Counted from the stretch's first letter, positions 1 to 11,052 are shown. The stretch is DNA of 64,000 nt from Bradyrhizobium sp. LTSP849 (GCF_000938255.1 NZ_JYMR01000049.1:124001-188000), one strand, 5' to 3'. The notes: generated from the letters alone by a model not told the origin. A program made the numbers and translations.

Positions 1-1887
1 TCGACCCACGGCGCCCGTAAGGGCCTCGCGGATACCGCGTTGAAGACCGCGAACTCCGGCTACCTGACGCGGCGTCTGGTCGACGTGGCGCAGGACTGCA
101 TCATCACGCAGGACGATTGCGGCACCAAGCTCGGCATCAAGATGCGCGCCATCATCGATGCCGGCACCGTGGTCGCTTCGCTCGGCTCGCGCATCCTCGG
201 ACGCACGGCCTGCGAAGACGTGCGTGACAGCTCGGGCAAGGTGATCATCAAGCGCGGTGTCTTGATGGAAGAGAGCCATCTCGATGCCATCCATCAGGGT
301 GGCGTCCAGGAGGTGAAGATCCGCTCGGCACTGACCTGCGAGCTCGTCAACGGCATCTGCGGCAAGTGCTACGGCCGCGACCTCGCCCGCGGCACGCCGG
401 TCAACCACGGCGAAGCGGTCGGCGTCATCGCGGCGCAGTCGATCGGCGAGCCGGGCACCCAGCTCACCATGCGCACCTTCCACATCGGCGGTGCGGCGCA
501 GCTCAACGAGCAATCGTTCGTCGAATCCAATTTCGACGGCAAGATCGTGATCCGGAACAAGGCCATCGCCCGTAACAGCGAAGGCCATCTGGTCGCGATG
601 GTGCGCAACATGGTGGTGGCGATCGTCGATGCCGAAGGCACCGAGCGGGCAACGCACCGTATCCAGTACGGTTCGCGCCTGCATGTCGACGAGGGCGACT
701 CCGTCAAGCGCGGCCAGCGTATCGCGGAGTGGGATCCCTACAGCCGTCCGCTTCTCACCGAGGTCGAAGGTACCATCGGCTTCGAGGATCTGGTCGAGGG
801 GCAGTCGATCACGGAAACGCTGGACGAAGCCACCGGTATCGCCAAGCGCGTGGTCATCGACTGGCGCTCGCAGCGCGGCGGTGCGGACTTGCGTCCGGCC
901 ATCGTGGTCAAGGGCAAGGACGGCAAGGTCCTTAAGCTCGCCCGTGGCGGCGATGCCCGCTACATGCTGTCGGTCGACGGCATTCTGTCGGTCGACGTCG
1001 GAGCCAAGGTCCAGGCGGGCGACATCCTCGCCCGTGTCTCGACCGAAAGCGCCAAGACGCGCGACATCACCGGCGGTCTGCCGCGGGTGGCGGAATTGTT
1101 CGAGGCACGGCGTCCGAAGGATGCGGCGATCATCGCCGAAATCGCGGGCACCATCCGGTTCGGGCGCGACTACAAGAACAAGCGTCGCATCTCGATCGAG
1201 CCGATGGACAAGACCGACGAGGCACGCGAGTACCTGATCCCGAAGGGCAAGCACATCCACCTTCAGGACGGCGACGTCGTCGAAAAGGGCGACTTCATCG
1301 TGGAAGGCAACCCGGCACCGCACGACATTCTGGCGGTCAAGGGCATCGAGGAGCTCGCGGCCTATCTGGTCAACGAGATCCAGGAGGTCTACCGGCTCCA
1401 GGGCGTGCTCATCAACGACAAGCACATCGAGGTGATTGTCCGTCAGATGCTCCAGAAGGTGGAAGTCACCGACCAGGGCGACACGGACATGATCTCGGGC
1501 GAGCAGATCGACAAGATCGAGTTCGACCAGATCAACGAGAAGGCCAAGGAAGAGGGCAAGAAGATCGCCACGGGTACGCCGGTTCTGCTCGGCATCACCA
1601 AGGCGAGCCTCCAGACCCGCTCCTTCTTCTCGGCGGCCTCGTTCCAGGAGACCACCCGCGTCCTCACGGAAGCGGCGGTCAACGGCAAGGTCGATCCGCT
1701 CGAGGGTCTCAAGGAGAACGTCATTGTCGGCCGGCTGATCCCGGCAGGCACCGGCGCCTCTATGGCCAAGATCCGCGAAGTCGCCGTGAAGCGCGACAAG
1801 ATGATCCTCGACGAGCGCGAGAAGCAGGCGGCTGTCGTGCCGCCGGCGCCGGAAGTAGAGCCCATGGCGCTGCCGCCCGCGGAATGA
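1..1887 (+). CDS. rpoC: DNA-directed RNA polymerase subunit beta' (C-terminal part, 5' end outside window)
   Basis: This is the largest catalytic subunit of RNA polymerase, and the reading frame is already open at base 1, so the gene begins upstream. The visible part starts in the region STHGARKGLADTALKTA. It then shows the second zinc-binding site: one Cys near window codon 40 (DDCGTK) and the triad CELVNGICGKCYGRD. The bridge-helix and trigger-loop region QSIGEPGTQLTMRTFHIGGA follows, then the long C-terminal domain with VEVTDQGDTD and the typical ending. Nothing is broken. The stop is followed after about 30 bases by a strong terminator, so transcription of rpoBC probably ends here and does not run into the next gene. 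Confidence 0.98.
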   Translation, partial: STHGARKGLADTALKTANSGYLTRRLVDVAQDCIITQDDCGTKLGIKMRAIIDAGTVVASLGSRILGRTACEDVRDSSGKVIIKRGVLMEESHLDAIHQGGVQEVKIRSALTCELVNGICGKCYGRDLARGTPVNHGEAVGVIAAQSIGEPGTQLTMRTFHIGGAAQLNEQSFVESNFDGKIVIRNKAIARNSEGHLVAMVRNMVVAIVDAEGTERATHRIQYGSRLHVDEGDSVKRGQRIAEWDPYSRPLLTEVEGTIGFEDLVEGQSITETLDEATGIAKRVVIDWRSQRGGADLRPAIVVKGKDGKVLKLARGGDARYMLSVDGILSVDVGAKVQAGDILARVSTESAKTRDITGGLPRVAELFEARRPKDAAIIAEIAGTIRFGRDYKNKRRISIEPMDKTDEAREYLIPKGKHIHLQDGDVVEKGDFIVEGNPAPHDILAVKGIEELAAYLVNEIQEVYRLQGVLINDKHIEVIVRQMLQKVEVTDQGDTDMISGEQIDKIEFDQINEKAKEEGKKIATGTPVLLGITKASLQTRSFFSAASFQETTRVLTEAAVNGKVDPLEGLKENVIVGRLIPAGTGASMAKIREVAVKRDKMILDEREKQAAVVPPAPEVEPMALPPAE

Positions 1888-1918
1888 CGGTTCATCCGTA
1901 AGAATACCGAGGACAATG

Positions 1919-1945
1919 AAAAGGCCGGCGCAAGCCGGCCTTTTT
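1919..1945 (+). terminator. Intrinsic terminator after rpoC
   Basis: A GC-rich stem (AAGGCCGGC paired with GCCGGCCTT, short loop) is followed directly by a run of five T. It lies about 30 bases past the rpoC stop. Both arms are continuous, so it should act as a Rho-independent terminator. Confidence 0.9.
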
Positions 1946-2079
1946 GCTGCTTTGTTTGCTTGCTGCGGTGCAGGACCAACCTTTGTTCATCTTTCCTTCA
2001 GGCGGAAAAGAGCTTCTGCTAAGGGAGCTTAGACCGGTGGTCCCGTGACGGGGGCACGGCCGGAGACCACGGAACTGAC

Positions 2080-4140
2080 ATGCTTGATCTCGCAATCGTT
2101 GGCGGCGGCCCCGGCGGGCTGATGAGCGCCTGGTACCTGAAGCGTAAGCTCGGCGACCTCTGCCGCATCACCATCTACGAGGCCTCCGACCGGCTCGGCG
2201 GCAAGATCGTCACGCGTAAATTCGATTCCGCGCCCGCGATGTACGAGGCCGGCGTCGCCGAGATCTACGACTACTCCATGACCGGGCCCGACCCGCTGCG
2301 CGAGCTGATCCAGCATTTTGGCTTGCAGACCATTCCGATGGACGCCGAGCAGGTGCAGTTCGGCGGCGAGCTCCTCAACGACGTCGCCGGCATGCGCCGC
2401 AAATACGGTGCGAAGACCGCGGCCGCCATCGAGGCGTTCCGCAAGCGTTGCGCCGACAAGATGTCGCCGATCGAATATTACGAAGGCGTCGGCGCACACG
2501 ACAACGAGAATCCCTGGGCCTACAAGACCGCCGAGCAGGTGCTCGATGAAGAGGTCGAGGACGAGACCGCAAAGCGTTTCTTCAAGGTGATGGCGCGCTC
2601 CGACCTCGCCACCGAGAGCCACAACACCAACGGGCTCAACGCGCTCAAGAACTATTTGATGGATGTCGACGGCTATATCGGCCTCTACTCCATCCAGAAC
2701 GGCAACGAGCAGATCGTCGAGTGCCTTCAGTCGGAGGTCAATGCCGACATCCAGCTCAATCACCGTGTGCTCGCCGTCGGCAAGGCGTCGACCGGGCGCT
2801 ATCAGCTCAAGATGATGAACGGCAAGGGACCGGAGACGCGCGACTTCGATCTCGTGCTGGTCTGCCTGCCGCATTCCTGGCTTGCGACCATGGGCTGGGA
2901 AGGCGAGCAGCTCCGCAAGTCGATGGTCAAGCACGTCTCCTATTTCGATCGGCCGGCGCATTATTTGCGCGTCTCGGTCCTGTTCGATACGCCGTTCTGG
3001 GGCGACAAGATTTCCGGCGCCTGGTTCATGTCGGAAGCCTTCGGCGGCTGCTGCGTCTACAACGAGGGCGCGCGCCACGACGTCGGCAAGCACGGCGTGC
3101 TGAACTGGCTGATTCCCGGCTCCGACGCGCTGGCCTTCGCCAATTTGTCGGACCAGGAGCTGATCGATGCGGCGCTGAAATCGCTGCCGGCTTCGCTCGG
3201 CAATGCGTGCGCGCATTTCATGGAAGGCAAGATCCACCGCTGGCTGTCGTCGGTGAACGCTATTCCGGGCGGTCTGCCCGTGCGCGACGTCATGACCAAT
3301 CACCGGCCCGAGCCGAAGGAGCATCCCGGCATCGTGGTGGTCGGCGACTATCTGTTCGACTCGACGCTGAACGGCCTACTCGACTCATCGGATGCGGCGA
3401 CCGACATCATCCTGACCGAGATGATGCGCCTGCGCCGCGCGCGCAGCCAGGATGCGAAGCCGCTGTCGAACAAGATCGACCGCGAATATTTCGAGAACTA
3501 TCGCGGCCAGGGCCCGTACGGCGAAGCGTGGCAGCAATTCACGGATCCCGACTATCTGGCAAAACTGATCGGCATCGTCTGGGGCAAGGCGAAGGGCGCC
3601 AAGCTGCTGGTCGCGGGCTCCGCGAGCGGCGAGCTGGTTGGCGCGCTGCGCGAGCGCGGCATCGATGCCTTCGGCATCGAGAACAACCGCGCCATCCACG
3701 CCAGGACGCCGAAGGCGCTCAAGAAGTACAACAAGCTCGGCTCGATCACCGACATGCCGTTCAAGGACGGTGCGTTCGACTTCGTGTTCGAGACCAGCCT
3801 CTGCCATATTTCCCCGAAGCAGGTGGTCCGCGCGATCAAGGAGCTGAACCGCGTGGTCAGGACCGGCGTCGTATTCGGCTCGGTGACTTCGGACATGGCG
3901 CCTGCGCTGATCGATCGCTACGATTTGTTGCGCGGCGTCAAGAAGCTCGGCACCTGGTGGGAATGGTCCGAGCTGTTCTTCGGCAACGGCTTCGATCTTG
4001 CGATGCACCGCAAGGACTGCACCGACGCGCTCTGGGAGGCGACGCTCGCCGCCAACAAGGGCCCGGGTCAATGGTATGCCGACGCCGACAGCTTGCGCTA
4101 TTCGTTCTTCGACAAGGTCGAGGACGAAGGCGACGACTAG
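2080..4140 (+). CDS. FAD-dependent amine-oxidase-like protein fused to a SAM-dependent methyltransferase
   Basis: This 686-residue protein appears to be two enzymes in one chain. Residues 1 to about 450 are an FAD amine-oxidase or protoporphyrinogen-oxidase-like domain: the N-terminal dinucleotide-binding loop is VGGGPGG (residues 7-13), then EASDRLGGK, and the C-terminal FAD motif contains VVVGD (419-423) and a DSSDA segment. From about residue 470 the chain looks like a class I methyltransferase: LLVAGSASGE (about 509-518), an acidic IENN about 15 residues later, and DGAFDFVFETSLCHI. The substrate is unknown. The next gene on the same strand is an exporter and the one after that a second flavoenzyme, which suggests tailoring of a small molecule or lipid. 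No clear strong ribosome site precedes the ATG. The family call is firm and the pathway is guesswork. Confidence 0.8.
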   Translation: MLDLAIVGGGPGGLMSAWYLKRKLGDLCRITIYEASDRLGGKIVTRKFDSAPAMYEAGVAEIYDYSMTGPDPLRELIQHFGLQTIPMDAEQVQFGGELLNDVAGMRRKYGAKTAAAIEAFRKRCADKMSPIEYYEGVGAHDNENPWAYKTAEQVLDEEVEDETAKRFFKVMARSDLATESHNTNGLNALKNYLMDVDGYIGLYSIQNGNEQIVECLQSEVNADIQLNHRVLAVGKASTGRYQLKMMNGKGPETRDFDLVLVCLPHSWLATMGWEGEQLRKSMVKHVSYFDRPAHYLRVSVLFDTPFWGDKISGAWFMSEAFGGCCVYNEGARHDVGKHGVLNWLIPGSDALAFANLSDQELIDAALKSLPASLGNACAHFMEGKIHRWLSSVNAIPGGLPVRDVMTNHRPEPKEHPGIVVVGDYLFDSTLNGLLDSSDAATDIILTEMMRLRRARSQDAKPLSNKIDREYFENYRGQGPYGEAWQQFTDPDYLAKLIGIVWGKAKGAKLLVAGSASGELVGALRERGIDAFGIENNRAIHARTPKALKKYNKLGSITDMPFKDGAFDFVFETSLCHISPKQVVRAIKELNRVVRTGVVFGSVTSDMAPALIDRYDLLRGVKKLGTWWEWSELFFGNGFDLAMHRKDCTDALWEATLAANKGPGQWYADADSLRYSFFDKVEDEGDD

Positions 4141-4274
4141 CGCTTGGGATCGAATGAACTCGCCAATTGCTTTGCCGAATTCATCCTGATCGCATAGAAT
4201 CGGTGCAATAGCGGCCGTCCGCTATTTCTCTGCTTTCTCTGCGGTCATGCCGGCCGTCAGCATCGGTTGGTTTC

Positions 4275-6290
4275 ATGGCGTCCAGGCCTCTCTCTCCCGA
4301 CAAACAGAAGCTCGCTGCGCAAGAGGCGACGGAGCTGGAAGACAAACTCGTGGCCGCAGACAAGCCCGAGCTTGAAGACGACGAGGACGACGAAGACGAG
4401 GACGACGAGCTTGAGCTCGACGACGACGATGAGGACGAGGACCTCGTCGTATTTACCGCCCGCGAAGCCGCCGGCGCGCTCGCAACCATCTGGGGTTTCG
4501 TCAAACCCCATCTCTCCAACTACAAGCGGACATTGGCGTATGTAGCGTTCGGCGTCATGGTCGAGACGCTGTTCAACGTCATCATGCCGCTCAGCCTGAA
4601 ATTCCTGATCGACGACGCGCTCGGCGAGGAAGACTTCCAGGCGCTGTACAAGATCCTCGGTGTGCTCGCGGTCGCCGGCATCTTCACCTCGATCGTGGCG
4701 GTCTGGTACGAGCGCTGGGACGCGCGGTTAGCTGCCTGCATCATCGCCGACGTTCGCAAGCGGCTGTTCGAGCACATCCAGGACCTGCCGGCGGCCTATT
4801 TCGGCCGCACCAAACGCGGCGAGATCCTGTCGCGCTTTTCCGTCGACCTCGCTGCCTTCGAAGGCTCGGTCAAGACCTTCGCCAACAGTGCGGCGTTGCC
4901 GTTCCTGGAGTTGATCGCCGGCATCATCCTGATGTTCTTCCTCAACTGGCAGCTCGCGGTGGTCGCGCTCTTGGTGTTTCCGATCACGCTGATCGGCCCG
5001 CGCATGCTGACGCCGAAGGCGGTGCAGGCGAATTACGAGCAGAAGCTCAACGAATCCGCGCTGCTCGGCATGGTGCAGGAGAACGTGGCGGCGCAGGCCG
5101 TGATCAAGGCGTTCAGCCTGCAACGCAGGATGTTCGGCTTCTTCAGCTTCCGCAACGACGAGACGCGCAACAGGATGGCGTCGGCGGCGTTCCTGTCGAC
5201 CATGGTGGAGCGGACGGTCACCATCTCGGTGCTGCTGCTGCACCTCGTGGTGCTCGCGATCGGCGCCTATCTGGCGACCAAGGGCCAGATCACCATCGGC
5301 ACCTTCGTCACGTTCGAGAGCGCGTTCTGGGAGGTGTCCTACAACATCGCCCATGTCATGCATTTCATCCCGGTGTCGATCTCCTCGGCCGCCGCGGTCC
5401 GCCACATCCAGGAACTCCTGGACGAACCGACGCGCGGCGCCGATCGTCCCGGCGCGCCAGATCTGCCGCGCATTACCCACGACATCACCTTCGACCATGT
5501 GACGTTCCAGTACGAGGGCAGCCAGACGCCGGTGCTGGACAATCTCAGCCTCAAGCTCAACGTCGGCAAGCGCATCGCCATCGTCGGCCCCTCAGGCTCC
5601 GGCAAGAGCACGCTGCTCAATCTGATCCTGCGGCTCTATGTGCCGGACGAGGGCCGCGTCACCATCGACGGCGTCGATGTCCGCAAGGTGACGCTGGATT
5701 CGCTGCGCCGGAGCATGGCGGTCGTGTTCCAGGAGAACATGTTGTTCAACATGTCGATCCGCGAGAACATCCGCCTCGGCAAGGAGGGCGCGACCGACGA
5801 GGAGGTGGCGGAGGCGGCCAAGAAGGCCGAGATCCACCGCTACATCATGAGCCTGCCGCAGCGCTACGACACGCCGGTCGGCGAGCGCGGCGATACCTTG
5901 TCGGGCGGCCAGCGCCAGCGCATCGCGATCGCGCGCGCGGTCATCCGCAATCCCTCCGTGCTGCTGCTGGATGAGGCGACCTCGGCGCTGGACCAGACCA
6001 CGGAGGCCGCGATCAACCGCACGCTACTGAAGGTCGCCAAGGGCCGCACCATGATCTGGTCGACCCACCGCCTGACCTCGGTGGTCGAGATGGACGAGAT
6101 CATCGTGATTTCAGGGGGCAGGGCGATCGAGCGCGGCTCGCACGCCGAACTGCTCGCCAAGAACGGCACCTATCGCCAGCTGTGGAACGATCAGATCCAC
6201 CAGCCCCACGGCGCTGCGGCTCACGCCGACGACGATAGCGACGACGAGGACGACGAGGATGATGAGGACGAGGACGACGAGGAGGAGTGA
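4275..6290 (+). CDS. ABC half-exporter with acidic N- and C-terminal tails
   Basis: This 671-residue inner-membrane half-transporter joins a six-helix type I exporter domain (about residues 65-390) to an ATPase domain. Walker A is GPSGSGKST (about 438-446), the signature is LSGGQ (about 542), Walker B is VLLLDEAT (about 560-567) and the switch histidine lies in STHRL (about 597). It should act as a homodimer exporting a lipid-like or small-molecule substrate. The odd feature is two highly acidic runs: residues 32-56 are almost all Asp/Glu, and the last 22 residues are Asp/Glu with one Ser. Both would lie in the cytoplasm. The 3' end overlaps the convergent gene at 6221-7456 by 70 bases. It lies 134 bases after the oxidoreductase-methyltransferase gene on the same strand. 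The substrate cannot be read from sequence. Confidence 0.9.
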   Translation: MASRPLSPDKQKLAAQEATELEDKLVAADKPELEDDEDDEDEDDELELDDDDEDEDLVVFTAREAAGALATIWGFVKPHLSNYKRTLAYVAFGVMVETLFNVIMPLSLKFLIDDALGEEDFQALYKILGVLAVAGIFTSIVAVWYERWDARLAACIIADVRKRLFEHIQDLPAAYFGRTKRGEILSRFSVDLAAFEGSVKTFANSAALPFLELIAGIILMFFLNWQLAVVALLVFPITLIGPRMLTPKAVQANYEQKLNESALLGMVQENVAAQAVIKAFSLQRRMFGFFSFRNDETRNRMASAAFLSTMVERTVTISVLLLHLVVLAIGAYLATKGQITIGTFVTFESAFWEVSYNIAHVMHFIPVSISSAAAVRHIQELLDEPTRGADRPGAPDLPRITHDITFDHVTFQYEGSQTPVLDNLSLKLNVGKRIAIVGPSGSGKSTLLNLILRLYVPDEGRVTIDGVDVRKVTLDSLRRSMAVVFQENMLFNMSIRENIRLGKEGATDEEVAEAAKKAEIHRYIMSLPQRYDTPVGERGDTLSGGQRQRIAIARAVIRNPSVLLLDEATSALDQTTEAAINRTLLKVAKGRTMIWSTHRLTSVVEMDEIIVISGGRAIERGSHAELLAKNGTYRQLWNDQIHQPHGAAAHADDDSDDEDDEDDEDEDDEEE

Positions 6291-7456
6291 CCGAGGAAGT
6301 TCGGCTCCAGATGGAACACGCCGCCAAGCCGTCGCAATAGTCCCTGGGTCGACCACGCGAAGAAGCGCGCCCAGCGCTGCGCCGTCCAGTACGGGCTCGT
6401 CGCGACCGAAACGGAGCGGAAGTCGAACGCCTTAGCCGCCGACCATTCATCGCAAGCCCGCTTGACCGGATCGGCGTAGAAGGTGGCGAGCTTGTCCGCG
6501 TCCATCCCGTCGGAAGCCAGCCACTGCGGGACGTGGACGTTGCAGAGCCGCTCGACGTCGGTGAACACCTTGTCGCAGCCGGTGCCGGCGACCGGGCAGG
6601 AGGTTGAGAAGGCGTCGCCCACCAGCACCAGGCCAGGCTGATGGCTGGCGTCGTTCACATAGAGATCGACCGGGCGGATCTTCATCTCGCCCGCGATGTC
6701 GAAGGGGCCGGTGATGCGCTTCAGCCGCGGCAGGGCGGCGTCCAGTGTCTCGCTAGGTGCGCGGCGCAGCTCACGCAGCCAGGGATCGTCGAAGCCGCGG
6801 TAGACGAACAAATTGGCGCGCATCCGCGTGCCGATCGGAAACAGCGTGATGTAGGGGATGCGGTCGCTCGGCCGCTCCGAGAAATAGGTCAGTGCCGGAA
6901 AATCGAACGAGGTCCTTCCGGCCGGCACGATGTCGAACCCGATCGAGATCGAATGGCAGGCACTGATGACCTTGCGCGTGATGCCGAGCTGATGGCGCAG
7001 GCCGACGTTCAATCCGTTGGCGAGCACGATGAGGCGGGCCGAGACCGTGGTGTCGTTGGCGAGCGTGATTCTCTGCCGCTCCGGGCTCGTTTCGATCGAC
7101 ACCGCCTTGGCCCAGACGCGCTCGACATTCTCGGGGATCTCGTCGCGGATCGCGTTGACCAGGGAATCGTAGAGGATGTTGAACTGCCGGCTCGGCGCCT
7201 TGTCGAGGAGATGACCGAATCGCGAGATCCAGTTTTCGCCGGCAAAAGTCGCGCGGCGCAGCACTGAGTCGGCGATTCCGGTCCGCAGGAATCGCTCGAC
7301 CTGGGTGTGACCGCTGAGTTTTTCGACGCGAAAATCGGCCGGATAGGTCGCATGCGGATCGATCAGCACGGTCGAAATGCCGGTTCGGCCGAGCATTGCG
7401 GCGGCGGTCGAGCCGGCAAGTCCCCCGCCGATGATAGCAATGTCGGTGTACCGCAT
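6221..7456 (-). CDS. FAD-dependent monooxygenase/oxidoreductase with poly-serine C-terminus
   Basis: This 411-residue flavoprotein has the para-hydroxybenzoate-hydroxylase or geranylgeranyl-reductase type of fold. It begins with the Rossmann loop IIGGGLAGS (8-16). A second FAD motif, VLVGDAF (GD at 280-281), is followed by PVAGTGCDKVFTDVERL. The start ATG at 7456 directly precedes the dinucleotide-binding strand. The last 21 residues are 16 consecutive Ser, then LSSSA. That tail is simply the complement of the Asp/Glu codons that end the convergent ABC exporter, so the two genes share 70 bases tail to tail. An AT-rich stretch upstream (about 7515-7560) is a likely promoter region. Its link to the neighbouring flavoenzyme-methyltransferase is inferred from position only. 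Confidence 0.8.
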   Translation of the reverse strand: MRYTDIAIIGGGLAGSTAAAMLGRTGISTVLIDPHATYPADFRVEKLSGHTQVERFLRTGIADSVLRRATFAGENWISRFGHLLDKAPSRQFNILYDSLVNAIRDEIPENVERVWAKAVSIETSPERQRITLANDTTVSARLIVLANGLNVGLRHQLGITRKVISACHSISIGFDIVPAGRTSFDFPALTYFSERPSDRIPYITLFPIGTRMRANLFVYRGFDDPWLRELRRAPSETLDAALPRLKRITGPFDIAGEMKIRPVDLYVNDASHQPGLVLVGDAFSTSCPVAGTGCDKVFTDVERLCNVHVPQWLASDGMDADKLATFYADPVKRACDEWSAAKAFDFRSVSVATSPYWTAQRWARFFAWSTQGLLRRLGGVFHLEPNFLGHSSSSSSSSSSSSSSSSLSSSA

Positions 7457-7663
7457 GACGCCTGTCTCTGCCGAAGGGGGCAGATTGACGCACGAAGAGG
7501 AAAAAAAGCCTTAGCACTGGTTATAAAAGTATATTTTACCCGGATATAATTAATCTTTGGGTGGCAGAACGGGCGCTTCGATCCCATATGCAGAAAGCGG
7601 GGTGAGGGCGGCTAAGCGGCGATTTTGACAGGCGCAACCAGCGCTTCGTGACTGTCGTTTCGC

Positions 7664-7691
7664 CTTGACTTGATCGATTCCCACTTATAGA
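7664..7691 (+). promoter_or_regulatory. Candidate sigma-70 promoter for rpsL-rpsG-fusA-tuf
   Basis: CTTGACT at 7664-7670 resembles the alphaproteobacterial -35 box (CTTGAC), and TATAGA at 7686-7691 resembles a -10 box. The spacing is about 15-16 bases, slightly short. It points toward rpsL, but no start site is known from sequence. Confidence 0.45.
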
Positions 7692-7840
7692 ACCCCCTCA
7701 CTTAACGACAGGCGGTGAGCATCGCCAACGTCGGTACGGAGCACCTGCCTGATCCCTCTGGGGTCGCTCGGCAGGCACCAACCTCGACGAATGCCGCTCA
7801 AACGCTGTCGATTATAGCTAGGCAATGCCAGGCGATTTTA

Positions 7841-7865
7841 GTTCTCTTGAGCACGTTCTCTTGAG
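7841..7865. repeat. 11-base direct repeat in the rpsL leader
   Basis: GTTCTCTTGAG occurs at 7841-7851 and again at 7855-7865, on one face of the helix at 14-base spacing. It lies between the candidate promoter and rpsL. No binding protein is suggested by the sequence. Confidence 0.5.
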
Positions 7866-8091
7866 ATCGAACTCGGATGCATGACCTCGGTGCGTGGGCC
7901 GCAGCGTTTGCTGGTTGGCCCAAGACTGCGGTCCTCTGTGGCGTCGAAGCGCTTTCCACTCAGTGATGAGCGGTTGGCGCGATTTCGCTTTGTGCGGATG
8001 TTCCGTGCGTGGCGGCCCCGTCGGGCGGGTTGCTTGAGAAGAATTTGCGGACCCGGTCACGGGCCGCGGCAGAAAAAGGGTGAAGGCCAGA

Positions 8092-8463
8092 ATGCCGACG
8101 ATCAACCAGCTGATCGCACAACCGCGGGAAGTGCAGAAGTCGCGCAAGAAGGTGCCGGCGCTGCAGCAGTCGCCGCAGAAGCGCGGCGTTTGCACGCGCG
8201 TCTACACCACGACCCCGAAGAAGCCGAACTCGGCGCTTCGTAAGGTCGCCAAGGTGCGCCTGACCAACGGCTTCGAGGTGATCGGCTACATCCCCGGCGA
8301 GGGCCATAACCTCCAGGAGCACTCGGTGGTCATGATCCGCGGCGGTCGCGTCAAGGATTTGCCCGGCGTGCGCTACCACATCCTCCGCGGCGTTCTGGAT
8401 ACCCAGGGCGTCAAGAACCGTAAGCAGCGCCGTTCGAAGTACGGCGCCAAGCGTCCGAAGTAA
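8092..8463 (+). CDS. rpsL: 30S ribosomal protein S12
   Basis: This 123-residue protein of the decoding centre begins MPTINQLIAQPRE. An in-frame ATG 12 bases upstream exists but would add MKAR, which is foreign to the family, so the start at 8092 is preferred. Lys43 (TTTPKKPNSALRK) and Lys88 (VKDLPGVRYH) are both wild type, so the common streptomycin-resistance substitutions at these sites are absent. Asp89, the site of methylthiolation in other bacteria, is present. It is the first gene of the str operon here and rpsG follows after 15 bases. Confidence 0.98.
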   Translation: MPTINQLIAQPREVQKSRKKVPALQQSPQKRGVCTRVYTTTPKKPNSALRKVAKVRLTNGFEVIGYIPGEGHNLQEHSVVMIRGGRVKDLPGVRYHILRGVLDTQGVKNRKQRRSKYGAKRPK

Positions 8464-8478
8464 GCGGGAACCAGGTCC

Positions 8479-8949
8479 ATGTCTCGTCGTCACTCAGCGG
8501 AAAAGCGCGAAGTTCTGCCGGATCCCAAGTTCGGGAACATCATCATCACGAAGTTCATGAACTCGGTGATGTATGCCGGCAAGAAGTCGGTTGCCGAAGG
8601 CATCGTCTACGGTGCGCTCGGTCTCATCGAATCCAAGACCAAGCAGAACCCGCTCGGCGTGTTCGAGCAGGCACTTGAGAACGTCATGCCGACGATCGAA
8701 GTGCGCTCCCGCCGCGTCGGCGGCGCGACCTATCAGGTTCCGGTCGAGGTTCGCTCGGTGCGCCGGCAGGCGCTGGGCATTCGCTGGCTGATTTCGGCTG
8801 CGCGCGAGCGCAACGAGAAGACGATGACCGAGCGGCTTTCGGCCGAGCTTCTGGACGCATCGAACAGCCGGGGTAACGCCGTCAAGAAGCGCGAAGACGT
8901 GCACCGGATGGCGGAAGCCAACCGTGCCTTCTCGCACTATCGCTGGTAA
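8479..8949 (+). CDS. rpsG: 30S ribosomal protein S7
   Basis: This 156-residue primary binder of the 3' domain of 16S rRNA begins MSRRHSAEKREVLPDPKFG and ends in AFSHYRW, the full family length. It sits in the usual str-operon place, 15 bases after rpsL and 30 bases before fusA. Confidence 0.98.
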   Translation: MSRRHSAEKREVLPDPKFGNIIITKFMNSVMYAGKKSVAEGIVYGALGLIESKTKQNPLGVFEQALENVMPTIEVRSRRVGGATYQVPVEVRSVRRQALGIRWLISAARERNEKTMTERLSAELLDASNSRGNAVKKREDVHRMAEANRAFSHYRW

Positions 8950-8979
8950 CGGCGACACACGGAATCTAAGGAACACTCC

Positions 8980-11052
<2,073 letters not shown>

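Larger units (their letters stand above)
7457..8091. other. Intergenic control region between the flavoprotein gene and rpsL
   Basis: About 635 bases carry no credible gene. The left part (7515-7560) is AT-rich and probably drives the leftward flavoprotein gene. The middle holds a sigma-70-like promoter candidate for the rpsL operon, then an imperfect hairpin around 7745-7775 (CCTGCC pairing with GGCAGG), and then an 11-base direct repeat. The long distance from promoter to rpsL implies a leader of about 400 bases. Confidence 0.55.

Noticed and set aside
4181..4519. Minus-strand frame with a long poly-serine run
   Set aside because: It is only the complement of the acidic N-terminus of the ABC exporter. 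Unlike the one at 6221, it is not the end of a recognisable gene.
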